DNA of 64,000 nt from Marinibium conchae (GCF_015595035.1 NZ_JADNRN010000001.1:186001-250000), one strand, 5' to 3'; shown: positions 42,654 through 53,027, counted from the first letter of the stretch. Notes: generated by a model from the letters alone, not told the origin. Numbers and translations: made by a program.

Positions 42654-44486
42654 ATGACGGCAGTGCCAAAACAGGTAGCTGATTTTTTAAGAGAGTCAGG
42701 GCCCTTCGATTTGCTTGATGACGAGCACCGGCTCAACATTGCCAAAAAAAGCCAGCTAATTTATCTCACAGCCGAAAACCACGACGAGATGTTACAACAG
42801 CATCGGCATTCGCTGTTTTTAATTCAAAGCGGCCAGTACTCTGTCAAAGACGGTGAGGGTGCCCTAAAGCACTTGAGTGATGGCGACTACTTCGGTTACG
42901 CCGCGTTGCTAGATGGCGTTGATTACAAGCTAGATATGACCGTAGACAGCCCAGGCTTAATTATCTGTATATCCAAGGCAAGTTTCGATGGTGCCATGCA
43001 ATATCCAAAATTTGCGCAATTTTTCAACGCAGCAAAGGACGATATGCTTGAGCATGATGCCGTTACTGACGCTAATTCAATGTGGTTGCATAAGCCGCTT
43101 TGTGAAGTGAGCCAAGTTAAGCCCATTGCGCTTGCAAAAACAGATTCAATTCAAAGTGCTGCCGCTTTAATGTGCGAGAAAGCCATATCTTCGGTGCTGG
43201 TTATCGAAAATAACGCTCTCATCGGTATCGTAACCGACCGAGATCTACGCAATCGAGTTGTTGCTGCTGGGCTGGATATGCAACTGCCGGTGGAACACGT
43301 CATGACCACCCAGCCTGCTTACTTGACCAAGAATAAGACCCTTTTTGATGCTGTTTTACTGATGAGCGAAAGGTCTATTAACCATCTGCCTGTGCTTGAT
43401 GCAGTAAGTAACGAGCCTGTTACCATGATAACGGCGACAGATATATTCAAACAGCAGCGAAATAACGTGCTGTTTGTTATTAGTGATATATCAAAAGCCA
43501 ACAACTTATATGAGTTAACACGCAGTTCTTGGCTCTTGCCACATTACTTTTCATCAAGCGCAAAGCGTTTAGGGGATTTTGATATTGCGGGTAAAGTCCT
43601 ATCTCAGGCGACCGATGTAATGACTCGAAAGTTAATCAACTTTTTTCAACAAAAGCACGGCAAGGCACCAATACCCTATTGTTGGTTAGTTTATGGTTCA
43701 CAAGCGCGCGAAGATCAAACGATGGGTTCGGATCAAGATAACGCGTTGCTATTTGCTGAAGAGCCTAGTGACGAGCAAGCTACTTATTTTGCAAAGATGG
43801 CCGAGTATGTGTGTTCAGGACTTGGGAAATGTGGCATAAAGTTGTGTGACGGTAACATTATGGCATCAAATCCAGCACTGCGGGTATCGCTGGGTCGAGC
43901 CATCGAAGAATCCAAGTCGTGGGTGCGCCAACCAACACCGGAAGCCATGCTTGCGTTTAATATTTTTCTTGATGCGCGTGCAGCAGCTGGAGATTTTTCT
44001 CTGTTTAAAAGTCTGCAAAAAGAGCGCAAAAAGCAATTCAGTAACAGTCTATTTTTGGCCGCACTGGCTCGACAAGCAAATGAACAGTCTGTGCCTTTGT
44101 CGATGTTTCAAAAATTTGTTTACGCTAAAAATAGACCAGAAAAAGACAGCATAGATCTAAAGCATAGTGCAATTGCTATCGTAAACAATCTAGCGCGTCT
44201 CCATGCCTTAGCTAACGGGATTACGGTGCCATCTACTATCGGAAGGTTAAATAACCTGCCAAAATCTTCCGGTATCGCCGAGGCCGATATTAAAAATTTA
44301 AAAGATATTTGGTTATTTTTAAACCGACTGCGTTGGCGACATCAATTACATAGAAAAGTGCAAGACAACTTTATTCGAATAAGTGATTTGTCGTCTATTG
44401 AAAAGCATCAGCTTAAGGCCGCTTTTAAGGCAATTCATCGCGCTCAACAGGCCGCAGTGCTCAAATATAGCGGAGGTATTGGGTAG
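42654..44486 (+). CDS. cNMP-binding/CBS/DUF294 nucleotidyltransferase-like protein
   Basis: A 610-residue cytoplasmic protein. A cyclic-nucleotide-binding-like domain (about 15-125, 'HSLFLIQSGQYSVKDGEGAL', core 'LFLIQSGQYSVKD') is followed by two CBS motifs (about 155-265, 'ISSVLVIENNALIGIVTDRDL' core 'ALIGIVTDRDL', and 'SINHLPVLD'). Then comes a DUF294 nucleotidyltransferase domain (about 295-440) with 'VYGSQAREDQTMGSDQDNAL', the GSxxR..GSDQD motif with metal-binding Asp. A C-terminal helical DUF294_C domain completes it. This protein commonly accompanies DUF4212 symporters, so it probably modifies or regulates transport or acetate metabolism. Its target is unknown. The exonuclease-like gene overlaps its stop by one base. 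Confidence 0.88.
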   Translation: MTAVPKQVADFLRESGPFDLLDDEHRLNIAKKSQLIYLTAENHDEMLQQHRHSLFLIQSGQYSVKDGEGALKHLSDGDYFGYAALLDGVDYKLDMTVDSPGLIICISKASFDGAMQYPKFAQFFNAAKDDMLEHDAVTDANSMWLHKPLCEVSQVKPIALAKTDSIQSAAALMCEKAISSVLVIENNALIGIVTDRDLRNRVVAAGLDMQLPVEHVMTTQPAYLTKNKTLFDAVLLMSERSINHLPVLDAVSNEPVTMITATDIFKQQRNNVLFVISDISKANNLYELTRSSWLLPHYFSSSAKRLGDFDIAGKVLSQATDVMTRKLINFFQQKHGKAPIPYCWLVYGSQAREDQTMGSDQDNALLFAEEPSDEQATYFAKMAEYVCSGLGKCGIKLCDGNIMASNPALRVSLGRAIEESKSWVRQPTPEAMLAFNIFLDARAAAGDFSLFKSLQKERKKQFSNSLFLAALARQANEQSVPLSMFQKFVYAKNRPEKDSIDLKHSAIAIVNNLARLHALANGITVPSTIGRLNNLPKSSGIAEADIKNLKDIWLFLNRLRWRHQLHRKVQDNFIRISDLSSIEKHQLKAAFKAIHRAQQAAVLKYSGGIG

Positions 44487-45214
44487 TGGCGTCGCTTTTT
44501 GCTCACTTCTTTTCTTCGAAGGCTTTCAGCAATAGCTTTCTTACAAAGTCTTGGCCAGTGAGTAAAGAGTGGAAGGAAAGTTCGCTGCTTTCCACACCCC
44601 TTCTTGGCATTGACCTTGAATTAACTAGTCTGCAAACTGACGTCGCAAAAATAACATCTATCGCCTGGCTTGAGGCAAAGGCGCAATCCATCAATATGGA
44701 TAGCGCACAATATAGCCTTGTTCGGACAAGTGGTGATCTAGCACAAAGCCCAGTGATTCACGGCTTAACTGCGAAGGATCTGGCACAAGGTGAACATGTT
44801 AGTGTGCTGGTAAAACAGTTGGAATCTTATTCGAAAACACATATATGGGTGTTGCATAATGCAGCACTTGATATGCAGGTGCTGCACAAGGTGGCCACTT
44901 CACTAAAGCTTCCTGAAAGCTACATTCTAACACTCGACACCATGCTGCTCGAACTGTACCTTCTGAACAAAGCACAAGCTCCGGTAAAACAGAACGCGCT
45001 TACCTTAGAAGAATGTAGGCAACGCTATCAGCTTCCGTCAGCGCCCAATCACAATGCACTTGACGATGCCCTTGCCAGCTTGACCCTCGCTTTTGCTCAA
45101 CTTCACGCAATAGATGCCAAAGGTGTTGCAACGATAGGTGATCTCTTGCAGAGCAAAGCATTTAGGGTGTTTCGCGTAGGTATTGAAGGTAAAAGAAATG
45201 TAGGGAAGCGTTGA
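44486..45214 (+). CDS. DnaQ-like 3'-5' exonuclease
   Basis: A 242-residue protein of the DEDDh exonuclease family. Exo I 'LGIDLELTSL' supplies Asp and Glu, Exo II 'HNAALDMQVL' supplies Asp, and Exo III 'NHNALDDALAS' supplies His and Asp, so the active site looks complete, giving activity on RNA or DNA 3' ends. It is an epsilon-like protein, not the polymerase III epsilon itself. It starts with GTG, overlapping the DUF294 stop (TAGTG), hence coupled expression. This exonuclease commonly sits after the DUF294 gene in the acetate-symporter neighbourhood. The link is unexplained. Confidence 0.88.
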   Translation: MASLFAHFFSSKAFSNSFLTKSWPVSKEWKESSLLSTPLLGIDLELTSLQTDVAKITSIAWLEAKAQSINMDSAQYSLVRTSGDLAQSPVIHGLTAKDLAQGEHVSVLVKQLESYSKTHIWVLHNAALDMQVLHKVATSLKLPESYILTLDTMLLELYLLNKAQAPVKQNALTLEECRQRYQLPSAPNHNALDDALASLTLAFAQLHAIDAKGVATIGDLLQSKAFRVFRVGIEGKRNVGKR

Positions 45215-45311
45215 ATTGGGCATCGTATGATTCTCATTTGAGCTTCAACAGTATAAAAGCTAGTATAAAAAACAAACAAGTGACGCGTTAATTGAAATGT
45301 GGAGTTGTGTG

Positions 45312-46505
45312 ATGCAAATTCGTTTTTACTTTCCTGTCCTTTGCTTGGTCGCTTTGGCTACTTTTTTGTTAAGTGCTTGTACGTCTTCTAAATTGCGAGT
45401 GGGAAATGAGTTAAGCTTGTCACAAACGCAACTTCTTGACGATGAAGTGTTTCCCGAGTATCACCTTTATCAGATTGAAAGCACGAACGAGATATTTTTT
45501 CTCGACGAAAGCGCGCGAATTTTTGTTGATACAGCAATAGCAAAAGGTCGAACAGAAAAAGAGCAGGTAGAACAACTCATTGGCGCTATATTTGCTCGAA
45601 CAGACTTGGATTTAGTCTATCAAGAAGCGGCGAATACCACCGCTGATACTACCTTCACGAGCGCTGCAGCTAATTGTTTATCGCTTTCAATTATGACCTA
45701 CGCAATGGCCGAGTATGCCGGTTTTGACAGCGATTTTCAGCTTGTACACATTCCTGAATATTGGACTAGACGCGACGGTTACTCATTACTTAACGGGCAC
45801 ATAAACCTAAAGATTGTGCCGAGGGCGAACGCTGGAATCACCCAGTTTTTTGAAAACAGAATGGTAATTGATTTTGATACTGAAATAAGTTCGAAGCGCT
45901 TCCCTGCGAGCAAGGTGACTAAAAATTATGTGGTTGCTATGTTCTATAACAATAAGGGGACAGATGCACTATTAGAGCGCAATTACACCAAGGCTTATCG
46001 TTATTTTAAAGCGGCTATTCAGAGTAACGAATACTACGAGGGTTCATGGGTAAACCTTGGGTATTTGTACCGGTTAATGGGAAAGGTTGAATTGGCAGAG
46101 CAAAGTTATCTTCGCGCAATAGAGCTTGATGATAATCATCTTACTGCTTGGGAAAATTTAGCTATATTGTATCGCAAGATAGGGGATGTTAAGTCAGCTA
46201 ATTCTATTCAAAGCTATATAAAATCGAAACGTCAGAGCAATCCGTTTTACCATCTCATGCTTGGCGAAATTGAGCGAGATAAGGGTGACTACACCGCCAG
46301 TATTAAGCATTTCCAAGAAGCTATACGCCTAGATGAAAATCAGCATCAATTTTACTTTTCTTTAGCTACTTCGTTCTTCGAGATGGGGGACTTAGACAGT
46401 GCCAAACGTTATATGTTGTTGGCAAAAAGAAAGGCCCCAGCGAGTCAAGTCGCTGAGACCTATTCAAGCAAAGTGTCTGCTATCCGGGCTATACAAGCCA
46501 AATAG
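45312..46505 (+). CDS. TPR-containing lipoprotein
   Basis: A 397-residue lipoprotein: signal helix and lipobox 'LLSAC' then Thr-Ser (about 13-25), so attached to a membrane. The middle (about 75-200) looks like a transglutaminase-type fold ('ANCLSLSIMTYAMAEYAGF' contains a Cys-Leu-Ser near a possible active Cys). C-terminal TPR repeats follow (about 225-390: 'YYEGSWVNLGYLYRLMGKVE', 'AWENLAILYRKIGD', 'FYFSLATSFFEMGD'). Start ATG 45312 with GGAG seven bases upstream; an ATG at 45297 is too early for the ribosome site. A protease-like or scaffolding role is possible. No operon partner. Confidence 0.82.
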   Translation: MQIRFYFPVLCLVALATFLLSACTSSKLRVGNELSLSQTQLLDDEVFPEYHLYQIESTNEIFFLDESARIFVDTAIAKGRTEKEQVEQLIGAIFARTDLDLVYQEAANTTADTTFTSAAANCLSLSIMTYAMAEYAGFDSDFQLVHIPEYWTRRDGYSLLNGHINLKIVPRANAGITQFFENRMVIDFDTEISSKRFPASKVTKNYVVAMFYNNKGTDALLERNYTKAYRYFKAAIQSNEYYEGSWVNLGYLYRLMGKVELAEQSYLRAIELDDNHLTAWENLAILYRKIGDVKSANSIQSYIKSKRQSNPFYHLMLGEIERDKGDYTASIKHFQEAIRLDENQHQFYFSLATSFFEMGDLDSAKRYMLLAKRKAPASQVAETYSSKVSAIRAIQAK

Positions 46506-46514
46506 TTAAGCCAG

Positions 46515-47354
46515 TTAGAGCACGCCAAGTTCAGTTAAGCGTTCGTGTAAGTAACTCCCTGCGGTATGACGCTCAGATAGCTTCACATCGGGGCGTGGAT
46601 GCAAGAAAAGCGGCAATGAAATACGTGCTTTTGTCATGTCGGTACCTTCCGGATTCACTACTCTGTGAGTGGTTGAAGGGAAGTAATGACCGGATGCTTC
46701 TTGTAGCATATCGCCGATATTAACGATCAGGTTGCCGAAATCACAAGGCACATCCAACCAAGTTCCGTCCTTGGCCTTAACTTGCAAGCCAGGCTCATTT
46801 GCTGCTGGAAGAAGGGTAATGAGGTTGATGTCTTCATGGGCCGCCGCCCTGATTGCGTCAGCTTCTTCATCACCCGCAAGTGGTGGGTAATGTAACACTC
46901 GCAATAAGGTTTGATCGCTGCCATCGATCATGTCTGATAGTGGCATACTGTAGTGCTTGCTAACTTCCGCTGGTGACTCTTGTTCAATCCAGTTTAATAG
47001 TTGAGCAGCAAGTTCAGAGGTATTGTTGTAGTAGTTATCTAACTCTGCTTTTAGACTGCTTGGGCACTGACCCCAAGGGTAAAAATGATAATACTCTTTG
47101 ATGTCTTTCTTCTTAAAGCCTTTCGCGACTTCTGAAACGCTTTGAGGGAAGAAGCCATCTTGCTTGTCTTTGTTATACAGATAATTTTGTTTTTCATCAG
47201 TGTTAAAAAATGCTTCCCAGTTTCGATATATATCGGCAACGCTTTGTTGCTTAATTGGGTGATTCTTAAGAACACCGAAACCCGTTTGGCGTAGTGATTC
47301 TACAAATTTTTGCGCGGCGTCGGGCGCCGTGAAATCAACTGCTTCTAATTTCAT
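46515..47354 (-). CDS. 2-oxoglutarate/Fe(II)-dependent oxygenase (IPNS-like)
   Basis: A 279-residue non-haem iron oxygenase of the isopenicillin-N-synthase-like group. Iron ligands are visible as His-x-Asp in 'AAHEDINLITLL' and His in 'TTHRVVNPEGTD'. The co-substrate Arg-x-Ser occurs in 'ARISLPLFLHPRPD'. The N-terminal DIOX_N part ('GFGVLKNHPI') is present. 2-oxoglutarate is the usual co-substrate. The actual substrate is unknown; relatives hydroxylate small metabolites or amino acids. It is convergent with the TPR lipoprotein gene and just downstream of the nucleoside transporter, so a role in nucleoside/pyrimidine metabolism is conceivable but unproved. Confidence 0.88.
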   Translation of the reverse strand: MKLEAVDFTAPDAAQKFVESLRQTGFGVLKNHPIKQQSVADIYRNWEAFFNTDEKQNYLYNKDKQDGFFPQSVSEVAKGFKKKDIKEYYHFYPWGQCPSSLKAELDNYYNNTSELAAQLLNWIEQESPAEVSKHYSMPLSDMIDGSDQTLLRVLHYPPLAGDEEADAIRAAAHEDINLITLLPAANEPGLQVKAKDGTWLDVPCDFGNLIVNIGDMLQEASGHYFPSTTHRVVNPEGTDMTKARISLPLFLHPRPDVKLSERHTAGSYLHERLTELGVL

Positions 47355-47422
47355 GTGTAATGCCTGTGTATATATATTTCTGTCGATTAGTGTCTAAACG
47401 CTTCCAGATGCTAAGTGCAAAT

Positions 47423-48640
47423 TTACATACTTAAAGAAATAAAAATTCCTGCCAAGCTTGCACTCATAAAGTTAGCTAAGGTTGCTGCAAACACTGCTTT
47501 TAAGCCCAGTTGCGCAATTTCTTTGCGTCTTGTTGGGGCTAGTGCGCCAATACCACCCATCAAAATAGCGATGGATGACAAATTAGCGAAACCACATAAA
47601 GCAAAAGTGATAATTGCCTGTGATAAAGGTGATAATTTGTCGGCAGTTTCAATGAGTGCAACATAAGCCACAAACTCATTAAGCACTATTTTCTGGCCTA
47701 TTAGTGAACCTGCAATATTCGCTTCGTTCCATGGTACGCCAATAAGCCATGCGATGGGCTGAAAAACATAGCCCAATATAAGCTGAATGCTAACCTCTTG
47801 GTCGGTAAACCAAGCGGCAATGCCGCCTATCATGCCATTCAAAAGCGCAATGAGGGCAATGAATGCCAATAGCATTGCGCCCACATTAACTGCAAGCTTC
47901 ATCCCTGATGTTGCACCGCTAGCTGCTGCGTCGAAGATATTAGCGTATTCTTCGTTATCTTCCTTGACGTCGGTCAAGGTTTCATTGGTTTTGGTTGTTT
48001 CGGGCTCTAACATCTTTGCCATCATCAAACCGCCAGGTGCAGCCATGAAGCTAGCGGCTAGCAGGTATTTCAACTCGATCCCCATGCCAGCGAAACCAGC
48101 CATAATAGAACCGGCTATCGAGGCTAAACCACCCACCATTACAGCGAAAAGTTCTGAGCGGGTCATCGTTGGTAAAAAGGGTTTGATAATCAAGGGCGCT
48201 TCAGTTTGGCCAACAAAAATATTCGCCGCGGCCGACATTGATTCAGGTCGGCTGGTACCGAGCATTTTTTGCAAAGCGCCGCCAATAATCCGAATTACCC
48301 AAGACATGATGCCAAGGTGGTAAAGCACTGCAATGAGTGATGAAAAGAAGATAATCACTGGCAAAACGTTGATCACGAATATAAAACCAAGCGACTCGTT
48401 GCCATTTAATCCGCCAAATAAGAAGCTGATGCCATCCTCACTGTATGAGATCACATTAGCAACGTATTGTGTTAGGCCATTTAAAAAGGAAATTCCCCAG
48501 CTCGAATAAAGAATAAAGGCGCCTAATGCCGCTTGTATTGCAAAGGCACCGCCTACCGTTCGCCAATTAATATTTTTCTTCGCGGAGGAAAACAAAAATG
48601 CCATGCCGACTAAAAAGCCGATGCCGAGTATACCAGTCAT
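47423..48640 (-). CDS. NupC/CNT-family concentrative nucleoside transporter
   Basis: A 405-residue inner-membrane transporter, sodium- or proton-coupled nucleoside import. The CNT signature '[15 protein letters not shown]' (here '[16 protein letters not shown]') is exact, and '[14 protein letters not shown]'-like C-terminus is seen as '[14 protein letters not shown]'. Other core stretches: '[25 protein letters not shown]' (core '[17 protein letters not shown]') and '[14 protein letters not shown]'. About 10 helices are predicted. The uridine kinase at 48785 on the same strand suggests pyrimidine nucleoside salvage, though its spacing (~145 bases) leaves room for a separate promoter. Confidence 0.94.
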   Translation of the reverse strand: MTGILGIGFLVGMAFLFSSAKKNINWRTVGGAFAIQAALGAFILYSSWGISFLNGLTQYVANVISYSEDGISFLFGGLNGNESLGFIFVINVLPVIIFFSSLIAVLYHLGIMSWVIRIIGGALQKMLGTSRPESMSAAANIFVGQTEAPLIIKPFLPTMTRSELFAVMVGGLASIAGSIMAGFAGMGIELKYLLAASFMAAPGGLMMAKMLEPETTKTNETLTDVKEDNEEYANIFDAAASGATSGMKLAVNVGAMLLAFIALIALLNGMIGGIAAWFTDQEVSIQLILGYVFQPIAWLIGVPWNEANIAGSLIGQKIVLNEFVAYVALIETADKLSPLSQAIITFALCGFANLSSIAILMGGIGALAPTRRKEIAQLGLKAVFAATLANFMSASLAGIFISLSM

Positions 48641-48784
48641 AATTTTATCGCTTTGTTATTGTTGTTATTTATAAAATCGCCTTTCGGCCTGTTGCTTGGT
48701 CCCGCTGTAATCGTCGTTATTCATTCTGATGTTTTTAATGGTTTTTTGAAAAACCATCTCAGTGCTACGACAACTAAGGTCCCT

Positions 48785-49414
48785 TTATACTGGCGTTTTA
48801 CCTTCGAGTAAATAAGTACTCAACACGTCAACGGCCAAATGATTCTCTCCGCCATGTGGTACGATCAAGTCAGCAAAGGTTTTGCTTGGCTCAATAAATT
48901 TATGATACATGGGTTTTACTGTATCTTCGTACTGTTTGGCAACCGAGTTAATTGTGCGACCGCGTTCTTGCGTGTCACGAAGCATTCTTCGCATCAGGCA
49001 TACATCAAGCGGAGTATCGACAAACACTTTAATGTCGAATTGGTCGAAGAGTTGGATCTGCGTTAAAAGCATAATGCCCTCGATGATAATGATCGGTGAA
49101 GGGCTGACTACTTCAAAATCTGGCAAGCGCGTGTGGGTTACATAACAGTAACTAGGATATTCAATGCTAGAGCCAGTATTTAATTCTTGTAGGTGTTGAT
49201 TAAGCAAATCGTGCTCAAATGCATCCGGGTGGTCATAATTTGTACTAGCACGCTCTTCAATCGCGATGTGATCCTGAGCTTTGTAATAGTGGTCTTCTTG
49301 CAACACTAATACATCTCGTTCGTGCTGACTTAACTTTAACGCTAGGTTTTGCGTAAAGAGTGACTTGCCTGAGCCTGAAGCGCCCGAGATTGCAAGGATG
49401 ATAGGTTTTGCCAT
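48785..49414 (-). CDS. udk: Uridine kinase family protein
   Basis: A 209-residue P-loop kinase: Walker A 'GASGSGKS' at the N-terminus, 'LQEDHYYKAQ' (substrate-binding Asp/Tyr), 'NYDHPDAFEHDLL', 'IIIIEGIMLL' (Walker B-like Glu), 'KVFVDTPLDVCLMRRMLRD' (core 'DTPLDVCLMRR') and 'ERGR'. These match uridine kinase, which makes UMP or CMP from uridine or cytidine. Length is normal (about 210). The 'PDAF' motif in place of strict 'PDSF/PDAF' is the usual family form. Upstream of the nucleoside transporter on the same strand, fitting uptake and phosphorylation of pyrimidine nucleosides. Confidence 0.93.
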   Translation of the reverse strand: MAKPIILAISGASGSGKSLFTQNLALKLSQHERDVLVLQEDHYYKAQDHIAIEERASTNYDHPDAFEHDLLNQHLQELNTGSSIEYPSYCYVTHTRLPDFEVVSPSPIIIIEGIMLLTQIQLFDQFDIKVFVDTPLDVCLMRRMLRDTQERGRTINSVAKQYEDTVKPMYHKFIEPSKTFADLIVPHGGENHLAVDVLSTYLLEGKTPV

Positions 49415-49509
49415 GGTCTTATTTTCACCGCAGATATAATTCCCAATAGGATACCCTCTTGCTGAGTTCCAATCAATTTAAGAAGACACGATCACTCTAT
49501 TATTCAAGA

Positions 49510-49534
49510 AGTTGTTGTAATATTCGCAACAACT
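49510..49534. promoter_or_regulatory. Inverted repeat upstream of the Oar-like receptor gene
   Basis: AGTTGTTG (49510-49517) and CAACAACT (49527-49534) are an exact 8-base inverted repeat separated by nine bases. It lies in the 308-base region between the divergent uridine kinase and receptor genes, about 190 bases before the receptor start. It could be an operator. Nothing else recognisable is in this gap except a short AGGGAT ribosome site at the receptor. Confidence 0.35.
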
Positions 49535-49722
49535 GTCATAAAAATGGCGATATTCTGCTGAAATAGTTTATAATAATCGCGCGAAATAATATTTTTACGC
49601 TTTTAGGGTGATTTCATAGTGTAAATGCGTCAAAGAAACGCATGGTGTCATAAATTTGAAACACAACACAACGACAATCACTCTGCAAAAATACTCAACT
49701 AAACTAACATAGGGATTAAAAT

Positions 49723-52700
49723 ATGTTTGCTAAGATGAAATTGAACCGTATTGCACTGGCAGTAGCGGTATCAGTTGGCTTATCAACGGCTGCTATAGCA
49801 CAGGAAACATCTTCATCGTTGCGCGGTACTGTTGCAACTGAAGCTGGTCAAATTGTAAGTGGCGCAACAGTCACACTAATTGACACTCGTACAGGCAGTG
49901 CTAGAACAATACAAACTTCTGCTAACGGTACTTTCAACGCTCGTGGTTTGCGTGTTGGCGGTCCATACACTTTGATCGTAGCAGAAAGCGAAGGTTCAAG
50001 AACAATTGAAGACGTATACGTAAACTTGGGTGAAGCTGCTGAATTAACTATCAGCCTTGTACCAAGTGCAGCGGTTGAAAGAATCGTTGTTACTGGTTCT
50101 GCCAGTGGTTTGATTACAGAAACAGTTGGTCCATCTTCAAACTATGGCTTTGATGATTTGCAGTTCCAACCGTCGGTTGACCGTGACATCAAAGACGTAA
50201 TTCAAAACGACCCGCGCATTACTATCGACGCAACTAATTCAAGCGCAATTCAGTGTGCTGGCGGAAACAACCGCGGTAACAGCGTCACAGTTGACGGTGT
50301 ACAACAAAACGATAACTTCGGCCTAAATGGTAACGGTTACCCAACTGAGCGCTTGCCTTTCCCATTCGACGCAATCGACCAAGTCGATGTTCAGCTTGCT
50401 CCTTTTGATGTCACTTATGGTGGTTTCACTGGTTGTAATATCAATGCTGTTATTCGAAGCGGTGCAAACGATGTGTTCGGTTCTGTATTCATTGATTACA
50501 CTAACGATGACATGCAAGGCAACACTATTGAAGGCAACTCTTTTGACGTTGCTGAATTCGATGAAATTCGTTACGGCTTCACTGTTGGTGCTCCAATTAT
50601 CAAAGATACCTTATTTATCTTTGGTGCTTTCGAAAAACATGAACCTACTCAAATCTTCAACAACGGCCCAGAAGGCGCAGGCTTTGCCTCTCCTATTGCT
50701 GGTCTGACAGTTGCTGACCTTGAAGAAGTTCGCCAAATCGCTCGTGACGTTTACGGTTACGAAGTAGGTGAGATTCTTAACTCAGCTGATGAAAGAGAAG
50801 AAAAAGTACTTATCAAATTAGAGTGGTTAATCAATGATGATCACCGTGCTACTTTGACTTACCAAAACACCGACGGCAACACTGTTAGCTCTACAGGCTC
50901 AAGCACTTCTAGCTACGCCTTCAACGATCGTTACTATGAAAGAGCAAACGAGTTAACCACACTTGTTGGTTCTGTCTATTCAAACTGGACGGATAACTTC
51001 TCTACTGAAGTACGTTTAGCGAAAGCTGAAGTGAAAAATGGTCAAAAACCGTTTACATCAGACGCTAGTTTTGCTGATGTGACAATTCAAGATGCTTTCG
51101 GTAGTGTTGATATCAACTTAGGTGCTGACCAATTCCGTCAAGCAAACATCCTAAACTACGATACATTAAACGGTAAAATCGCTGGTACTTACGTTGTAGG
51201 TGATCACGAAATTACTGCTGGTTACGAGTTCCAAGCAACTGACGTATTCAACTTGTTTGTACCACGCAGCCAAGGTCGTATTATTTTTAACAATACTGAC
51301 GACAGAAACGGTCCTGAAGAAAGTGGTTTAGAGAACTTCAGAAACCAACTAGCCCAGCAAATTGAGTATGCTATTCCTGCGTCTTTAGATCCGAATGACG
51401 GTGCTGCTGCCTTCACTTTTGACAACAGCACTTTTTATGTTCAAGACAAGTGGTATGCAACTGACGACCTAACGTTAACATTTGGTCTACGTTACGACAC
51501 ATGGACTTCAGACGACAAGCCTGTTCAAAATGATCGCTTCGAAACACGCTACGGCTTCTCGAATGCACAAGAACCTGACATGGACTTGCTACAACCACGT
51601 CTCGGCTTTAACTACATTGTAAGCTCTGATACCTTCGTATATGGTGGTGTTGGATTGTTTGCTGGTGGTAACCCGAACGTTTGGTTGTCTAACAACTATT
51701 CAAACAATGGTGTAACTATCCTTGGTTCTGACATTGAGAGAACAGGAAGCTCAAGTGCTGAAGAGCTTGCCGCTCTTAACGGTGCAAATACCGCTAACTT
51801 TGGTTTAGAAGTTCCTCAATTAAGCGTAGATAGCTTGACTGGTGGTGACGGTGCAGTGAATGCTCTTGACCCAGACTTTGAAATTCCATCATTGTGGAAA
51901 TACAACATTGGTACGCAGCACTCTTTTGAGAATGACGTACTAGTGGGTATTGACTTCATCTACTCTGTTTACCAAGATAGCGCGAAAACTATCCCATTGA
52001 ACGTTGTTCCAAACGGTCGTGCACCTGATAACCGTCCTATCTATCGTGATTTCGATGTATTTGACGCTGATTGTGCTGCTGGTGGCGATGAAAGTCGTTG
52101 TGGCCGCTCAGGTACAGATTACTTGCTTACCAACTCTGATGAAGATGGCGATGCTTTCGTAGCGTCAACTTTCGTAACCAAGCGTTTTGATAACGGCTTT
52201 AAAACGACTCTTGGCTATGCATTCCAAAACATCAATGATGGTAGCCCAATGAACAGCTCTACCGCTAGCTCTAACTTTGGTAACTTATCAGTAAGTGACC
52301 TTAATGAGCCAGGTATAGCAACTAGTAACTATGAAACAGAGCATCGTTTCACTTTACAAATGAGCTACGTAACTCAGTTCGTTGATGGCTTAGACACACG
52401 TTTCACTCTTTTCGGAACGCGTCAAAGCGGTAGACCTTTCAGTTTTACTTTCGATAATGATCCAGGTTTTGGTGATGAAAGAAGCTTCGAAGATCGTAAC
52501 TTACTTTATGTTCCAAGAATTGACGATCCGCTAGTAAACTACTCTAGCCCTGAAGTTCAAGCAGAAATCGACAACTTCATTGAAGAGTACGGCTTAGAAG
52601 GTAAGCGTGGTCAAATCTTAGACCGTAACTCACAAAGAAGTGCTTGGTGGACTCGTATCGATCTACGTGTTTCTCAAGAAGTTCCGGGTTTCATGGAAGG

Positions 52701-52929
52701 TCATAAAGGTGAAGTTTACTTCGCTATCCGCAACCTAGGTAACCTAATCAACGATGATTGGGGTGTATTACGTCAGGTTCCATTTGAGTATAACTCAGCG
52801 GTAATTGATGCAACTATCAATGATGACGGTACATATACTTACACTAACTTCGACGGAGTTCGTGACCAAGGTATATTCAATGACCCATCAACTTACTCTA
52901 TTCGTGTAGGTGTTAAATATACTTTCTAA
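49723..52929 (+). CDS. Oar-like TonB-dependent receptor with carboxypeptidase-regulatory domain
   Basis: A 1068-residue outer-membrane protein: signal peptide (about 1-26, 'STAAIA'), an N-terminal Ig-like carboxypeptidase-regulatory (CarboxypepD_reg) domain (about 28-115, 'SLRGTVATEAGQIVSGATVTL'; core 'GATVTLIDTRTGSARTI'), then plug and barrel. The plug has 'VERIVVTGS', 'CAGGNNRGNSVTVDGVQQND' (core 'NNRGNSVTVDGVQQND') and 'VDVQLAPFDVTYGGFTGCN'. The C-terminus ends 'IRVGVKYTF' with Phe. This is the Oar-like TonB receptor group of marine bacteria; the ligand is unknown (peptides, oligosaccharides and metals are all possible). No TonB genes are next to it. Strong terminator downstream at 52991. 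Confidence 0.92.
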   Translation: MFAKMKLNRIALAVAVSVGLSTAAIAQETSSSLRGTVATEAGQIVSGATVTLIDTRTGSARTIQTSANGTFNARGLRVGGPYTLIVAESEGSRTIEDVYVNLGEAAELTISLVPSAAVERIVVTGSASGLITETVGPSSNYGFDDLQFQPSVDRDIKDVIQNDPRITIDATNSSAIQCAGGNNRGNSVTVDGVQQNDNFGLNGNGYPTERLPFPFDAIDQVDVQLAPFDVTYGGFTGCNINAVIRSGANDVFGSVFIDYTNDDMQGNTIEGNSFDVAEFDEIRYGFTVGAPIIKDTLFIFGAFEKHEPTQIFNNGPEGAGFASPIAGLTVADLEEVRQIARDVYGYEVGEILNSADEREEKVLIKLEWLINDDHRATLTYQNTDGNTVSSTGSSTSSYAFNDRYYERANELTTLVGSVYSNWTDNFSTEVRLAKAEVKNGQKPFTSDASFADVTIQDAFGSVDINLGADQFRQANILNYDTLNGKIAGTYVVGDHEITAGYEFQATDVFNLFVPRSQGRIIFNNTDDRNGPEESGLENFRNQLAQQIEYAIPASLDPNDGAAAFTFDNSTFYVQDKWYATDDLTLTFGLRYDTWTSDDKPVQNDRFETRYGFSNAQEPDMDLLQPRLGFNYIVSSDTFVYGGVGLFAGGNPNVWLSNNYSNNGVTILGSDIERTGSSSAEELAALNGANTANFGLEVPQLSVDSLTGGDGAVNALDPDFEIPSLWKYNIGTQHSFENDVLVGIDFIYSVYQDSAKTIPLNVVPNGRAPDNRPIYRDFDVFDADCAAGGDESRCGRSGTDYLLTNSDEDGDAFVASTFVTKRFDNGFKTTLGYAFQNINDGSPMNSSTASSNFGNLSVSDLNEPGIATSNYETEHRFTLQMSYVTQFVDGLDTRFTLFGTRQSGRPFSFTFDNDPGFGDERSFEDRNLLYVPRIDDPLVNYSSPEVQAEIDNFIEEYGLEGKRGQILDRNSQRSAWWTRIDLRVSQEVPGFMEGHKGEVYFAIRNLGNLINDDWGVLRQVPFEYNSAVIDATINDDGTYTYTNFDGVRDQGIFNDPSTYSIRVGVKYTF

Positions 52930-52990
52930 TCAGTATATTAATGCTGCCTTTAAGTTAGCTTAAAGGCAGTCGGATAGAAAAAGTAGCATA

Positions 52991-53027
52991 AAAAAAACCT
53001 AGCTCTGTAAAGATGCTAGGTTTTTTT
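52991..53027. terminator. Bidirectional terminator between receptor and nspC
   Basis: CCTAGC (52998-53003) pairs with GCTAGG (53015-53020); flanking A7 and T7 extend the stem and give T-runs on both strands. It serves the convergent receptor and nspC genes. Confidence 0.9.
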